64,000 nucleotides of DNA, taken from NCBI GenBank assembly GCA_958298945.1, contig OY282607.1:76438868-76502867 (forward strand). The letters run 5' to 3'. Shown piece after piece: positions 33,127-46,084 of this stretch; position 1 is the first letter of the stretch; every line of letters begins with the position of its first letter. Position numbers and translations under genes: made by a program. The stretch is from Atherix ibis (lineage: Eukaryota; Arthropoda; Insecta; Diptera; Athericidae). The notes under the pieces are model-generated. The model was not told where the DNA came from, did not search any database, and saw only the letters and a list, made by a program, of their open reading frames with translations.

Positions 33127-35344
33127 TATATTCCATGATATAATATATAACTTTAGCTAAATGATTTTTTTTTTATGGAACTTATTATTTTTACTAACAT
33201 CTGAATGCTGGCAAAAGTATTTTTGTACGTCTTCCAAACAATATTTTTTACTTGTCTTAGTAGAAAAACTTATATATAAACTATGAATTATAAACTATTC
33301 AGGTAATGCTAGGCAGTTATCTTTTAATTTAAAGAAAACTTATTTGATTTAATATTATTTTTTTTTCAGATATAAAATTTATTTAGTTTATTTTAATTTA
33401 ATATATTTAATATTTTATTAAAAATTTATTTCCATATTCTCCTAAACTGGTAAATACATAATTGAATATAAACAAATTTATAATTATTAAAGTGTGTTGA
33501 AAGTTGTTATACGTAATTGCTATTTAAATTTAAATATTCAACTTGTGTGCTATGAGAATATTGTTTATCTAGAAAATAGCATCAATTTAATAACAGTAAA
33601 ATAAATATTCTGAATTTTATAAAATATTAAATGAAAACACTTGGGGAAAACACTTGGAGGATTAGGGCTATCGTTAGTACTCTATGGCAACATGTTTAAT
33701 AATTTTTTATTGCTTCAATATTACGGTTGTAAAAATTTCTCCTTTTTTGAATTATTACCACTCAAACGTAGAGATCATAAAAATTTTCAGGACCTCCCTA
33801 ATGTAGGTATACAGTTGAAAATAACTATATTAACTGTGCGATGTTTTATGATATTTATTACTAGAGATCAGAAGTTAGAAGGTAAAAGTGTAAAGAATGT
33901 GACATATTTTCCTCGTGCGTTTGAATTTTTACTCATAATTTTATTCAACAGTTTTTAAAATAAATTATCTAAAGTTGAACAAATGACAAAATTGGTAAAT
34001 ATATTCGTTTAATTATTTTTTCTACTAAACCGCGTTCCTAGTGTTAGTTTTTCATTAATATTATCTAAATACATACAAATTAATTAAAATCTCTTATTTG
34101 GTCATAAAAGAATAAAATTAATTATAGTTACGACTAACTTCTAATTGGTTTGTCAATTTACTCCTTATATTCAGCTAACAACTCTAAAACTGTGTTTTGT
34201 ATATTATACATTAAAAATCATATCAATATTCTATTCAATATAATTAAATAATAAATAATAAATATTTACGAATGCGTACTAAATTCGTGTATAAAGAAAA
34301 TTGAAAATGAAATAATAATACAGTCAAAAGCATGAACTAACATTTCTATAATAAACTTTATGAATATTTACAAAACAATACAATAACTTTTGCAAATAAA
34401 GGACTAAAACTGTAGTTCTCAGGGTATTTTCTTTGGATAAAGAAAAAGTTTGCCTTGTTTGTTACTTGCATTAAGGGATTTTGATTTGAATGAAAGAATT
34501 CCAAAAGCAATCTTCAATTCACTGGGCAGAATTGTTTACATATTTGAGTTATTTTTCAATTTCATCTTTTCTGAATTTAAAATTTTCAATTTACTTTTAA
34601 GTACCTAGCGCTTAATTATGATCCAGTACTATTTCAATAAAAAAATCTTTTCAAGTGTCTTATAATTTTCAAAACTTTGCCTAAAGTTAAACTGAAATAT
34701 TTACAAAAATTCGCTACCTTATTTATTTTACATCCTTCGAGAATTCTAGTATAATAATTCCTATTAATTTATGATAAAACAATATTATTTGAATAATAAT
34801 TAAAGTCTTTAATTGATTAGGATTTTGTTTAAATTCTTTGAAATAAATTAAAATAGACGACAGGCTTGATTTGAATATTGGCAGGTTTGTTTTATTTTTT
34901 TTTTCCAATATGAATTTTAAAACATATACTATTGAAAATATTTTCGAAATTGTTATTAGCCTGAAAGAAATATAAACCTAAACTTATATTTTAGACTTAT
35001 AATGCTTGTTCAAGAATGTTAAATAAGTCATTCATTTTTGTATTGCCATTAAAATTTATTTGCATTTCAAATTAAAATCTATAAAACCGTACTTTACCAA
35101 AAAGAGCGTCTTAGATTATGAACTTTATTATATAGATCTCATTCAAGATAGCATCAGAATATTAGATATTCTATATTCATATACATTTCTACTCATGTCA
35201 GCAGAGATACATAAAGATATATTTTCGTTTGTATGAATAAATAAAGATTATTTGACTAAGAAAAAAGATTGTTGGATTTTTATAATAAAGAAGTAACTAC
35301 ATTTCAATTATATCCATACAACGTACTAAGTTTGGTAAAAAATT
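33127..35344. other. A+T-rich stretch without recognised gene
   Basis: The frame at 33641-33958 (+) is 105 codons long and of mixed composition, but neither its residues nor its flanks suggest a family or clear splice sites. Confidence 0.4.
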
Positions 35345-35760
35345 AATAAGACTCATTTTTTTGGTAACAATTTTTATTTTACGCATCGTAGTTCCTTTTG
35401 AGCACCAATACATTGATGTAGGTGTTGTTTGTACTATTCCTAGTAGTACTGCAGTTTTTCGGTAAGCATCGTTTGGAATTTATTGATAGTAACAAGATGT
35501 TGTCCCTACAAGTATTTTTTGATTTTGGAATACAGAAAAAAGTATCTGCAATATCCAACCTGACATAAAAAATACTTTTTCTAATCCCTTCAAGGACTCA
35601 CCCATCAGCTTCAATATAAACGAGTGATCTGACGACACCCGTTTATAGCGAGATGGCTTGAGTTGGACTGCACCAATTAACGTTATAGTTTTGTGAAAGT
35701 GACAGCATCACCTTTACTATTGAAGCTCAATGATTTCATTATGTTACTGCCGAATTTTAT
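35345..35760 (-). pseudogene. mariner transposase C-terminal remnant (SPCDFFLF-type family)
   Basis: On the minus strand, RYFFLYSKIKKYL then GQHLVTINKFQTMLTEKLQY aligns with CDFFLFPKLKK.LKG..F.TI..IQ..VTE.L. of mariner transposases. YKQHLHQCIGAQKELRC aligns with the terminal W..R...CI.AQGEYF. The region upstream (35560-35760) is too decayed to place the catalytic blocks. The third catalytic D would lie just before RYFFLY and is not seen. Confidence 0.62.
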
Positions 35761-38700
35761 ATGAGAATGACATTGAACAAAACTACCGCATAGATAGTTT
35801 TTCGTACTCAAAATTTGGATAAAGAATATTTTCACTGAATAAAATTGTAATTTTATTTTTAATATTATGTATTTAATTGTTCAAGGATTTTTTTCAAAAC
35901 TATGACACACTAACTACGAATTGAATTATTTCTGTCGAGTTGATTGCCCATTTTCTAAGAAAGCTTATTTCTTATTTAATATCTGGAAAATTATTATAAT
36001 TTTAAACATATTGTGTGTCAAAAATTTTATTTTGTAGGAATATTATACAATATAATTTATAGACAAGTTTATAGAATTCAGAAACATTAAATTATCAGAG
36101 CAAATGGTCCACAATAGAAAAAAATGTAGAAAAAATTATAATGAGTAGAAGACGATTTTCGATTTATAAAAATTAAGAAATTTTATTAATTTTTGGCCAA
36201 CAATTATATATTGATTATTTGAGTATCTGGTCAAGGATTTCAGTAAAGTGGAAGAACAGATGGTCTGGTTTGGAATCGAATTTTTCCTCCAATTTCAATT
36301 AAATGACCAGCTAAGCACTGTATATTGAGACAAATTTTTTTAATCATTATTTTAATAAAATAGAAAATCAATTTAAATGGTAATGTATAAATATATAAAA
36401 TAGGATAAACAAAGCTTTTCGAAATGAAATTATTCTAAAAAGTACGTATTTATGTTCAACAAGCTATTCAATAAAAACGTGAAACTTTTTTTTAATATGG
36501 ACAGTAGGAGAATATCTTTGAAAAAGCAAAGTGTGGAAGTACTTTTATGCTCAAAATACGAAATAATGACAATAATGGGCTATCAAGTAGAAATAAGAAA
36601 TGCTTTTTATACACCTGTGAACTTGAATCGAATGGCAAATTTGAAGAGTTTCTGTTCACTTTCCAGTCAAATAAAATAATTTGAAGCAAAATAGAATTAT
36701 AAGTAAGGTGACATTCCAATAAACATTCAAAGGATCGGCAATTTAATGTGCCATGAGATGGCCAATAAATACAAAGCTGAGGATTGGAATTAATGATGAA
36801 AACTATGATCGGAATAGGGTCATCAATTTAAGGAAATAAAACTTTTTGAACAATAATAATACGAGTAGTATCGATTTGTAATGCACATCACTGCCCATTT
36901 TTAGAGACTATTTCCTGTTCAATTTTGCTCGTTCGAATGGTATAAACCAACTCATAAAATAGAACTTTGGATACTCAAATTAGCTATAAAAATAACTAAC
37001 TTTATAGAAAAGAAAATCTAATAATAATCGTAAATACATTTTACTAAATAAATTTTAGTCATTCAACCTTTATCATCTTTGGTTTATTATAGCAATTTTC
37101 GCTAAAACAATTTTGTAGAAAAAATATATCCATTGCGTGAATATTTAACTTTTCTTTTCAAATTTTTATTTTTATTATTATATTAAATCAGATATATACA
37201 AAATAGGTCCTTTTCACTTTAGATAAGTTTTTATTAAATTTTTTTTAATATAGCGGAGTTATTTTATAATAAAAAAGATCATAAACTAGCCTATATTTTT
37301 TATGTTCTAATTTTAATGTTAAAGAAAATTGTCTTCAATATAAAAAAAAAAATTATTTTCAAACTTACTGACTTTTCCATTTATTATAATATATTATACG
37401 GTATAACTAAAATTATTGTATTTAAAATTTATTGAATATCATCCACTTCTATCGTATAAGTAGTTTTACTTAAATCAGTGAGAAATTAGCTTTCTACTAA
37501 GAGAACTGCTTAAATGAGGTTATACTTAATGACCGGTAAACATTAATCTTATTAAACTGACATCTGTATCAGAAATGGATATCGATTAATTATCCAGGGA
37601 AATCTGTATAAAAGGGACTGAGTGTAATCGTTTGTATAAAGGTATCTCAATAAAATAATTTCAGTAGAAGAGAAATTTTGGAAATATTCTTAGTAGAAAA
37701 GATTGGCTTTTTGGCATTTAATACTATTTCTCTCTGAAATAATTTTGCCTAGTTACTCTTTTCAAATTAATCAAAATCAATTAAAAGTGTGAAAAATGAA
37801 TAAATTCAGTACACGAATTCGTTAATATCTACTAAAGTATTAATTGTTTTCTCTTGAATGGATTGAACATGAAAATTATGTATAATAGTTTGGGTAATAA
37901 ACAACCACCTACATTTACGAATAATTGTTCGAATTAATCTTTAAGAGGAATTGGTTAAAAACCAAGAATTCCAAATTATATTGAAATAATATAAAATTCT
38001 TTATAAAACCATAGATATCCTTATAAAATTATCTCTATCTATTGTAGTAATAGAACTTTTCTCTTGTACGTTTTCCAGAAAACAAATTATCATAAATTTT
38101 TAAAAGGACAACATCTCACTTACTATTTATAGTTTAATTTAAAAAAATATTAGTAAATTTAAATAAGTTAATCGTATTAAATTTTCTGATGATGCTTACA
38201 ACAATTAATTTGCAGTTATAAAATTATTGCACCTAAAATGCACTAAGCATAAATATTCTAGCTTATGCTATCAAAGAACATATTATTTTTGAAAACTAGT
38301 TTAATAAAATATCGAAATAAAATTCTAATCACGTTCAAAAAAGCATGGCATAATAATAATAATTAAGAAGGTGAGCCATAAATTTCAAATAAAACTACAT
38401 ACGGTAGTCAAAGCGAAGCATATATAAATTATTTTTATCATATTCGTTAATATTTAGTAAAATAATTAACTTATAAGGAAAATCTTCTTCAACGGTTTGG
38501 ATAGTACTTATTCGTAGAAGTCCTTAACTACTTGGATTTGTAGACTATACGTATTGAATTCACAATCGTTAAGTTGAACAAAATAATCTTTGTTTGTATA
38601 TGTGTATAAAGGATATCGGTAGATATCCGCTCTTATATATGGTATAAAAGAAAAAAAAACAAAAAAGAAGTAATATAGGATATGAACTTGAACATTAATT

Positions 38701-41606
38701 ATGAGGATATTAATCTAACCGACAGAGTGATAGACAGAGAATAAGACAAAGTAGATAGAATAATGTACATACCTTAATACATAAATAGTCTAGAAAATAT
38801 AAATGAAGTTTAATATCTGTTCGTTTATATTATTGTTTATATACATATACACATGTATATGAATGTAAGTTAGTAAGTAACAGCACTTAATCTGCTCAGT
38901 TACAAAAATATAACGTTTGGAAGTGGCAGCCGAGGCGTATACGTGAACAGCACTGACATAATAAATATAATAGCTAATCTTCACTCGTTCTAGATACTTG
39001 TACAACCTAATATCTATTTCTTATCTTACTCCTTACCTAATTATTTTTATTACACTATAATTCCTTTTACGACACAGATACGACTACAGACGTGCGTATT
39101 GATTGTTTTTGCTAAGCATTATGTCGTTATAACTTCGTGGCGATGATATTTTCAATCTGAAGGAAAAATCTTTCGTCCCGACTTACTAAAAAGATAGTGT
39201 TTTCAGAAGGAATAAAGCTTATGATTACGTGTGCGTTTTCATCCTTAGTATCCTTAAGCATTTGTACGCTGGAAATATAGCATGTTCCATATTTCATTAT
39301 ATTTTTCATGCACTGCTTATGTTTATATTGATTCATTCATGAATATCAAAATTTTGCTCGAATATGAGCGCAATATGTACTTATCTAATCTACAATGTAA
39401 TATTGAAACTATTTTGGAGTAGATTTTTTAATATTTGCAAAATTGTTTTTGCAAAAAAAATTGGAAACTTTTACCGAATTCAAGAAATCAAGCACAAATT
39501 AAGACGAAACAATTTTTGTTTCTTTTTAACAAAATTTTAAATAAATATTATTATTGATTTTTATTTTTTATTAAACCAATAATTTTATAAAATATGTAAA
39601 GTGAAATTTTATATTCGCTTTACAGACACTTCAAAATCGTTGAATTAAATTTTATATCCTTTTTGAAGTTTTTGCTCTAAAGATAAATTTCCATTTTTGA
39701 ATGCAAATCATATTTTATCAAGAATACATTCGATTTAGAAGCCATAGATTTGGTATATAGCATCTTTCGATGAAAAGGAATCAATCCATTTTTATGATTA
39801 TATTTATTCCTTTTTATTCATAACTTCTCACTGATGTTCCAATAGACTGGTTTATAAATTCGTGTTTACTTAAGTTTACCAATATAATTTAACTGGTAAT
39901 TATTTTCCTACAATAACTGTAAAAAATATTGTAAAGAAAAAGTTCACCTCTCAGTTAATTTCAGTGTAACATTTATTTAATTTAAAAATAACTACTTCAA
40001 AAATAGTTTAACTTAGTTTTTTAATTTTATCTAAGGAACCTAATAACTTTATAACATATGAATTTTCTTACTTATGCAATAGGCTGACTTCCTTACTTTT
40101 CCATATTTTTGATAATTTATAATTTTTTTAAATATCTTTTCATATTGCGTCAATGGTTTAAAATATTTAATTCAAATGTAACTAGCTGTAGTTGTAAATA
40201 TTGTAATTTTAATGAAAATTGTAAATTTTCATATATTAAAAAGTTGAATATTCAAAAAGAGCTAGTTACTGACAGTTTGATAAGTCCTGTCAGTCTGGCA
40301 GACAGAATAAGATATAATAAAATGGATGAAAATTCAGATATTTTAATGGTTTACCATTTATAATGAAATTTAAATATAGTACTCACATATGGAAACTATT
40401 CCAATTTGTTTTTTTTTTTTGTAAACTGACATATAGTAATAGAAACAATTAGAAAATAAATATTTTAAAAACGTGAATGACATTTTAACATAATTTAATT
40501 AAGACTGCATCTGAATAATTCATTATCATAGATTTTATACGTAACTAATTATGACCACTATATTAATAAAAAATTCATCCTTGCGATATGCTATAATTAT
40601 AATCTGATATGTTATTTAAATAATAAAATTACTAGTAAGGATGTGATACTTTTTGATAAAATTCATCAATAAATCAATAAGTCAAGGTAAATTGGAAATC
40701 GTAGAGTAATTTTTCTTTTGCTTACCATAGTAATATTCTAATCCATTATTACCAATGAACATTTTCGTATGTGCTCTTGTGTATTTTTCTTTTGGTAAAA
40801 AGAAATCAAATAAGCCAACTTTGAACTGAACTAGGTTAGAAAGAATTTCTTTTCTATTGGTAAATATGTAAATCGAAAATTTTATCTACAACAGTTCTAT
40901 TCAACTTGGTGGACAAAGAAAATCGAAAAAGACTAAAATGTTACTGTTTTGTTAAAACTTGGCAAACGAACAAGGATTTCCTGGCACATACATACCACCA
41001 TATACCGAGTGGGTCAAGGAACAATTTCCAAATACGGTTTTATTCCCATATCAGCAATTAGCCTCACTAAAAGTTATGCTATTATAATGAACAAATGCAT
41101 TTATTTTCCTCTATGTACTATCCAAACTTTCTCAAACTTCATAAATAAGCAGATATCATAAATATTAATATTACAATTTCGAATGTAGTCATAGAAATGT
41201 TGTGAAAACATACAAGCTCATAGAGACATTCTACATATTCGTAAATAGTATTACTTCGGTAATTAACATTTTATAAGGTTAATATTTACTATTCAAAATA
41301 AGAATTTTATTAGAAATAAAATATTAGAAAAAATTCTCATAAAAATAATTACTTAACAAAATATTTATCTTTGGTATGGCATATTAGTTAAGGTTTTTAA
41401 AAAAAATTTATAAGTATTTTCTCTGTGGTTATATTTTGTGATTCCTAGTAATTGCTATTGGTCCTTTGAACAAATTATAGCATGCATTTTTCTACTGCCA
41501 AATAAATTGCAAATTGTTTGATGTGGTATTTTTTTTAAAGATCATATTATAATCTGGAAATACGGTTGACTTCCACTTTAGTTCTTTGCAAAAAATAGAA
41601 CAGTGA
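35761..41606. other. long A+T-rich stretch without recognised gene
   Basis: Nothing in this 5.8 kb resembles a transposase, polymerase or conserved exon. The minus-strand frame at 39127-39336 ends after a T-rich CAG that could act as a splice acceptor, but the following exon would code for only nine residues. I do not call a gene. Confidence 0.4.
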
Positions 41607-42083
41607 AATTTTGAGGAACGATGTGCCATCAACATTTTTGTTAAACTTGGTAAAACTACAGTTACTATGGGTCTACAAAGAATATTTCGGATGAGAAGCA
41701 GTGGAGATTGAACGTTCCTCAGAGGTAATTTGATTATCGAAAAATTCTGAAAATTTAGATCGAATAAGGCCTCTTATGATTAACATTAAAGCTGATGAGT
41801 AGTTTTTTAAAGGATGAGAAAAAGGATCATCCATGTCGGATCGAATACTGAAAATACTTCGATACTCGACTATGACGACCGTCATTAGTAACATAGCTCA
41901 CCAGACCCATTTTATCTGATCTAAGTTCCCAGGATCGAAAACTAAGTTCCCAGGATCGAAAACTCGTCTATTTGAAAGGACTTAATCGCTGTTGTTTCAA
42001 TGACATTCAAAGAAGTGTAACCGATTAGCTTAAAACGATTTCAGTTTAAGCTTTCCAGCAACTATTGTTGAATCGGATAATTA
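41607..42083 (+). pseudogene. mariner transposase remnant with internal deletion (SPCDFFLF-type family)
   Basis: NFEERCAINIFVKLGKTTVT is the mariner N-terminal helix (N-FE-R-AIKFC-KLGKT). REAVEIERSSEV and SKNSENLDRIRPLM are the linker (GRE-VED...SGRP...T-ENV--IR-LI). After a deletion of the first catalytic region comes RMRKRIIHVGSNTENTSILD then YDDRH, replacing LRKRV..VRP.I..TWILHHDNAP. FPGSKTRLFE is doubled by a 21-bp tandem duplication. FNDIQRSVTD, LKTISV and AFQQLLLNRI are the C-terminal pieces (F..IQ..VT..LK.IS..AFQ). The deletion matches that in 6425-6879. Confidence 0.8.
41921..41962. repeat. perfect 21-bp tandem duplication
   Basis: CTAAGTTCCCAGGATCGAAA plus A occurs twice in direct succession (41921-41941 and 41942-41962) with no mismatch, inside the mariner remnant and just before its FP-x-x-K-T stretch. 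Confidence 0.97.
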
Positions 42084-42856
42084 AAATTGTAAAAAAACAA
42101 AAAAAAAATAGTCATGTGATGTCGTTATTGTACTTCTGTCATGGGATGTATTAAAAAAATAATCGTATTCGGATAGTATTTTCTATTCTCTATTAAGGAT
42201 TCACTCACTACTTTTTGAAGATTTTATGGTATAATCTTATACTAAAGAGTTGTTCACTAGGTATGAGTATTTTGACGGAAATTGCACAATAATTACATTA
42301 AATAAAATTTTTAAAATGTTCGGTTTTTTCTCTTGATTTAATTCAATAATAAAATTTCAAATAAATTGTATTTCAATTTTTTTGTTGTGAAAATAGTATA
42401 GTCATATTTTTATATAAAGTAATATAGATGAAAGTATCTATACGATTAGAAAGGATACAATTTTCAAAATCAAGAAATTCTGATTATATTTGGAAATATT
42501 GTTCGTACTTTCATATTTATCGTTTCATGACTTGTAATTTTTCTGACTTGTTCTTACGCCTATTCAATGAAAAATGGATTTGTTATAATAAAGAAAACTA
42601 AATCAAACCTTAAAAATTTGCCAAGTCATCGGATTTAGGAACTTTACTCATTATATACAATACTATCACTATTATGAGGTTACTAGAATTATATTTTCTT
42701 TTTTGACGCATAAGAAAAATCAACTTAATAGAAATACACAAAATATGTTTTTATATCTAATTTGATTAGTTTTTTTTTATATCATAGTTATATTTTGCAT
42801 TTTGACTTACTATTTTATTAGATAAATAATGATATTATTCATAAAATTTGGTTTAC
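42084..42856 (-). other. A+T-rich stretch, start of the intron of the 43079 gene
   Basis: If 42857-43079 is a first exon, this is the beginning of its first intron (minus strand, starting GTAAAC at 42856). No acceptor followed by an open, protein-like exon was recognised downstream on the minus strand. Confidence 0.4.
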
Positions 42857-43079
42857 CTGTACGTCCTCCAACTGGTGTTGGAAGTGAAGACGATGATAAA
42901 ACAGTTGTTGTTGTTGGCAATGCAGGTGGTATAATCTCTGGCTCTAAAATTGGTAATTGTTCCTCATCACAGCATTCACGTTCTGGAAACTCACTACATT
43001 TTATCACATGAATAAAAAATATTATGAGCACTAGACAATACACCAAAATTTTTATATTTTTAGTTTTAAAACGTTTCAT
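42857..43079 (-). CDS. candidate first coding exon of a secreted protein
   Basis: Host-like exon. From ATG 43079 the frame encodes a basic start (MKRFKTKNIK), a hydrophobic core (ILVYCLVLIIFFIHVI) and KCSEF, a classical signal peptide with likely cleavage near KC/SEF. The mature part begins SEFPERECCDEEQLPILEPE, followed by a Pro/Thr/Ser-rich linker (IIPPALPTTTTVLSSSSLPT) and PVGGRT. Coding composition is clearly less A+T-rich than the flanks. It stops at ACAG|GTAAAC, a good splice donor, leaving the exon in phase 1 as is common for secreted modular proteins. The next exon was not found. The Cys pair and linker would suit a clip-domain or other extracellular protein, but the family is not recognised. 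Confidence 0.6.
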
Positions 43080-44558
43080 GATTGTTCAATTTTTACACGT
43101 TCACTGCAAAATTTTACCACCACTAGGAATCGTTGGGATAATGTAAAATTGTTCTATTATAGCTATAAAAATTTTAACTACACTTTGAAAATTTTCAACT
43201 ATACTTTGAACACTATTCTGTATTAATAATTGATCTAGTTTTTAGTAATAGCTACTACCACTTTTTGTACAACACTTTTTATTTTCCATTTATGTTAAAT
43301 GAGATTTATTTGTTCAAGCTAACAATCAATAGTGCGAGTGGATACAATATTAGTTTGATGGTGATAATTTTTGATGGTGATAACGATATTGTGGATATTA
43401 TTTTGAGTGAAGGGAATGATGAGGTGGGTGGTTGTGATTATATAAATATTTTTGTTTATTAATTGGTGCAAATATTCCGCTTCCTAGTTCGTAATTTGGC
43501 TATTTATAAAGTTATGAATCAGTGAGTTAAGTTGCATATATTTTCTATGCTGTTTCACATTTCTTTCAAACAAAGTCTCATTTTGAAAGAAAAATAACTT
43601 TTTCTTACGTTTTTTCATGAATGTATTTTTCGTTTCCGATTTTACCGTGTATGGTATAATCCTATTTGCATTCTCTTATAGTATTTCATAACATATCTCT
43701 AACATTATTTCATGTGTTTTGGTAAATATCTCGTTAACTTATTCAAGGTGGCATAATGGGATGAATAATTAAATTTGCTATACACGTTTTTTTTTCTTAA
43801 AAACTGAACCTTATACATAGATAACCAAAAAATTTTATAATTTTATATATATACTAATTTTTGTTTGTAACTGTTAAATTTCTTCCATGAAATGGTGATT
43901 CGAAATTCACATATTTTTATATCACAAAATATCAAGATATTCATTTCAATAGAGATTCTCTGCATTCATCTCTATAAAGATCTAAATAATATTCACCATT
44001 ATAATTGAGGATAGTTGAGTATTCAGTAAATGTTGTAAAATCTAGTTTAGGTGATATTCTGAAAAGAGAAAAATTCTGATTAAATTTTATCTTATATAGC
44101 CAGACACAAATATGTTCATGTCAAATAAGAGCATACAATTTTATCATATTTAAATCAGAGTCATGTTTCTGTATAATGAAATTAAGTTGGGTACAATTTT
44201 TTTAAAAAATATAGTCAAAATATTTTTTTATGTATCTGTATAATCAGTTAAAATGAGAATATATATTAATAGAGATTTTTTTTATATAAAAAAGTAATAT
44301 TTTTATTTTTTATTTGAACAAAAAGAGGATATTTTAAAGGTAAGTTTATAATTTTGATTAAATACTATTTTGTTCAATTGTATTTTGGTTAGTTAATAAT
44401 TGGCAATCTTAGAGAAAAGATATTCTTTTGCTTGTAGTTTTTGTGAAAATATATTTCGAAACTAATTCACTAATTAATGTGGTGCTCATAAAATCACTTT
44501 TTTTTATAGTGAATAGTTTTGAAGAACATTGTATAGTCCTCGATAAACCAAGTTAGGT
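43080..44558. other. upstream region of the secreted-protein exon, then unassigned A+T-rich DNA
   Basis: It contains a 20-bp tandem duplication at 43168-43208 and, on the minus strand at about 43340-43445, a run rich in CAC/ATC triplets that could be 5' untranslated sequence. No TATA box or initiator can be assigned in such A+T-rich DNA. Confidence 0.35.
43168..43208. repeat. imperfect 20-bp tandem duplication
   Basis: AAAATTTTAACTACACTTTG is followed directly by AAAATTTTCAACTATACTTTG, about 90 bp upstream of the candidate start codon of the minus-strand exon. Confidence 0.85.
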
Positions 44559-45065
44559 CGTCTTAGAACGGGACGCTCAACCGAAAATATTGCTTCAGTC
44601 CGTGATAGCTTTTATAAAACAGTATGCAGAAAAATTGAATTCTTCCCAAAATGTTAGGTGGAATATTTTTCATAAAAATTTATCTTTACAGTCGTATAAA
44701 ATTCGGATGATACAGGAACTTTATTCCAGAGATCATATGCAATGGAGCGAAAACGTTTGAGAGCTCAAAAACAAGACCGTGATTTTTACATAAAATTGGT
44801 AATAAGTGACAAAGCACATTTGAACTGAAGAGGCTTCGTTAATAAATAAATTAACCACTTCGTAGGACGTAAAGAAACGATTTTTACAGAATTGTATAAT
44901 GACTGTTTGGTGTGACGTTTGGCCGGAAGTGTAATTGGTCATTGTTTCATCGTGAACGATATTGGCAATACTGTTACAGTGATAGGTGAACGATAAAGTG
45001 AGATTTAACATAACTTTTTCGTACGTCAATTGGACCAATTCTTTACCAACAGCACATGATAAAGC
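44559..45065 (+). pseudogene. DD41D (rosa-type) transposase remnant
   Basis: RLRTGRSTENIASVRDSFYK is the linker before the second helix-turn-helix. RWNIFHKNLSLQSYKIRMIQ and ELYSRDHMQWSENV match RIL.KDL.L..YKIQLVQEL...D...R. The first catalytic block reads KLVISDKAHL-like then GFVNK, with the D kept but the following E changed to K. CFIVNDIGNTVTVIGER and FFVRQLDQFFTNST end the readable part, before the second catalytic block. The sequence breaks off about 25 bp before another DD41D copy in the opposite orientation (45091-45727). Confidence 0.75.
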
Positions 45066-45090
45066 CAATTATCCATACATATTTCCCAAA

Positions 45091-45727
45091 AGGGTGTCCC
45101 AAAAAACGCAAAAAGTAATTTTGATAGAAAACACAGGTTTATGATTAAAAATTGTAAATTTTTAATTAATTTACAAATTATACAGTATAAGGTTATATAT
45201 GGAATAGCATATCGGATGAAAGGACACCAAAGCTTTGCTGACACATACGTATTATTTTGTTGAAATTTTTCATGACCGTTTTGTATAAATGTGGCTTAAT
45301 TTAGTTCATACGGCGCTCAATTTCCTCCTGCAAGGCATGGGTGGTTTTGGACTTATTGGCATAAACCTTAGACTTCAAAAAACTTAAAGAAAAAAGTTCA
45401 ACTGCGTTAAATCGCATGATTTGGGTTCCCAATTCTGATCATCAAAACGGGAAATTACACGACCAGGAAATGACTCATGCAGTAATGCTGCATAGCCTGT
45501 ATCACCATCTTGTTGAAACCACATGAAACCACATTCCTGTTTTTGCTTGACCAGTTGCATTTTCGAAGAAGTATGGTCTGATGATGCCTCCAGCTCAAAA
45601 TCCGAACCAAACAGTAACATGTTGTGGATGCATTTTTTCTCAACAGTCACTCGTGGACTTTTGTTGGCAACACTTTGTCACACAAAAAGCGCAAAATTCA
45701 AATATTGCGGTTATTTTGATACATCCT
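45091..45727 (-). mobile_element. internally deleted DD41D (rosa-type) element with both terminal repeats
   Basis: A short derivative of about 637 bp. The left end AGGGTGTCCCAAAAAACGCA and the right end, in reverse complement, AGGATGTATCAAAATAACCG are imperfect inverted repeats, which bounds the element. Inside, on the minus strand, are MHPQHVTVWFGF, AGGIIRPYFFENATGQA, a deletion, CGFMWFQQDGDTGYAALLHE and SFPGRVISRFDDQNWEPKSC then DLTQLNFFL. A frameshift precedes SFLKSKVYANKSKTTHALQE and EIERRMN. The C-terminus is KPHLYKTVMKNFNKIIRMCQ then QSFGVLSSDMLFHI and TAA near 45187. The second catalytic D is kept; the third is N (QLNFF for PLDFF). The first catalytic block and the DNA-binding part are gone. 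Confidence 0.85.
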
Positions 45728-46084
45728 ATATAAACAATTGTAGTCAAAAAACCACTGTTTATTGTTGCAATCCAAAATAATTATGAATTAAATTGTATAT
45801 TTATCTCTATAATACGTTATATTTTATTTAGTATTATTTAGAAGTTGCTCAAAATTGATTGGTGAAACATATTCTACTGTAAAGTAAATTGGAGAGAAAT
45901 CTCAAAAAAATTGTAGGAGTTATAAGATTATTCAATCTGACCGGAGAAATGTAGTTGGGAGCAAATGCGAGTAAAGTATCCTATCACTATTTCGAGTAGC
46001 AGTTAAAATTATGGTGTATGAGAAGTGATCGTAAAGTAATGAGACCTTTTTTTTGCAACAATTTTATGTTATTTTATATATAAG
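45728..46084. other. spacer and 3' end of a reverse mariner
   Basis: Within about 46030-46060, GTAAAGTAATGAGACC followed by a T-run resembles the end sequence of many mariners in reverse complement, and probably marks the 3' end of the remnant at 46085. Confidence 0.45.

Noticed and set aside
33641..33958. 105-codon plus-strand frame
   Set aside because: It is the longest unexplained frame, but it shows no family motif, no coding-like composition and no convincing start context.
39127..39336. Minus-strand 69-codon frame with an acceptor-like TTTTTCCTTCAG inside
   Set aside because: It has no recognised domain, and the exon after the acceptor would be nine codons. It could be a last exon of the 43079 gene, but the phase and distance cannot be tested here.
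44325..44350. Donor-like AAAG|GTAAGT
   Set aside because: The sequence before it is A+T-rich without an acceptor or a protein-like frame.
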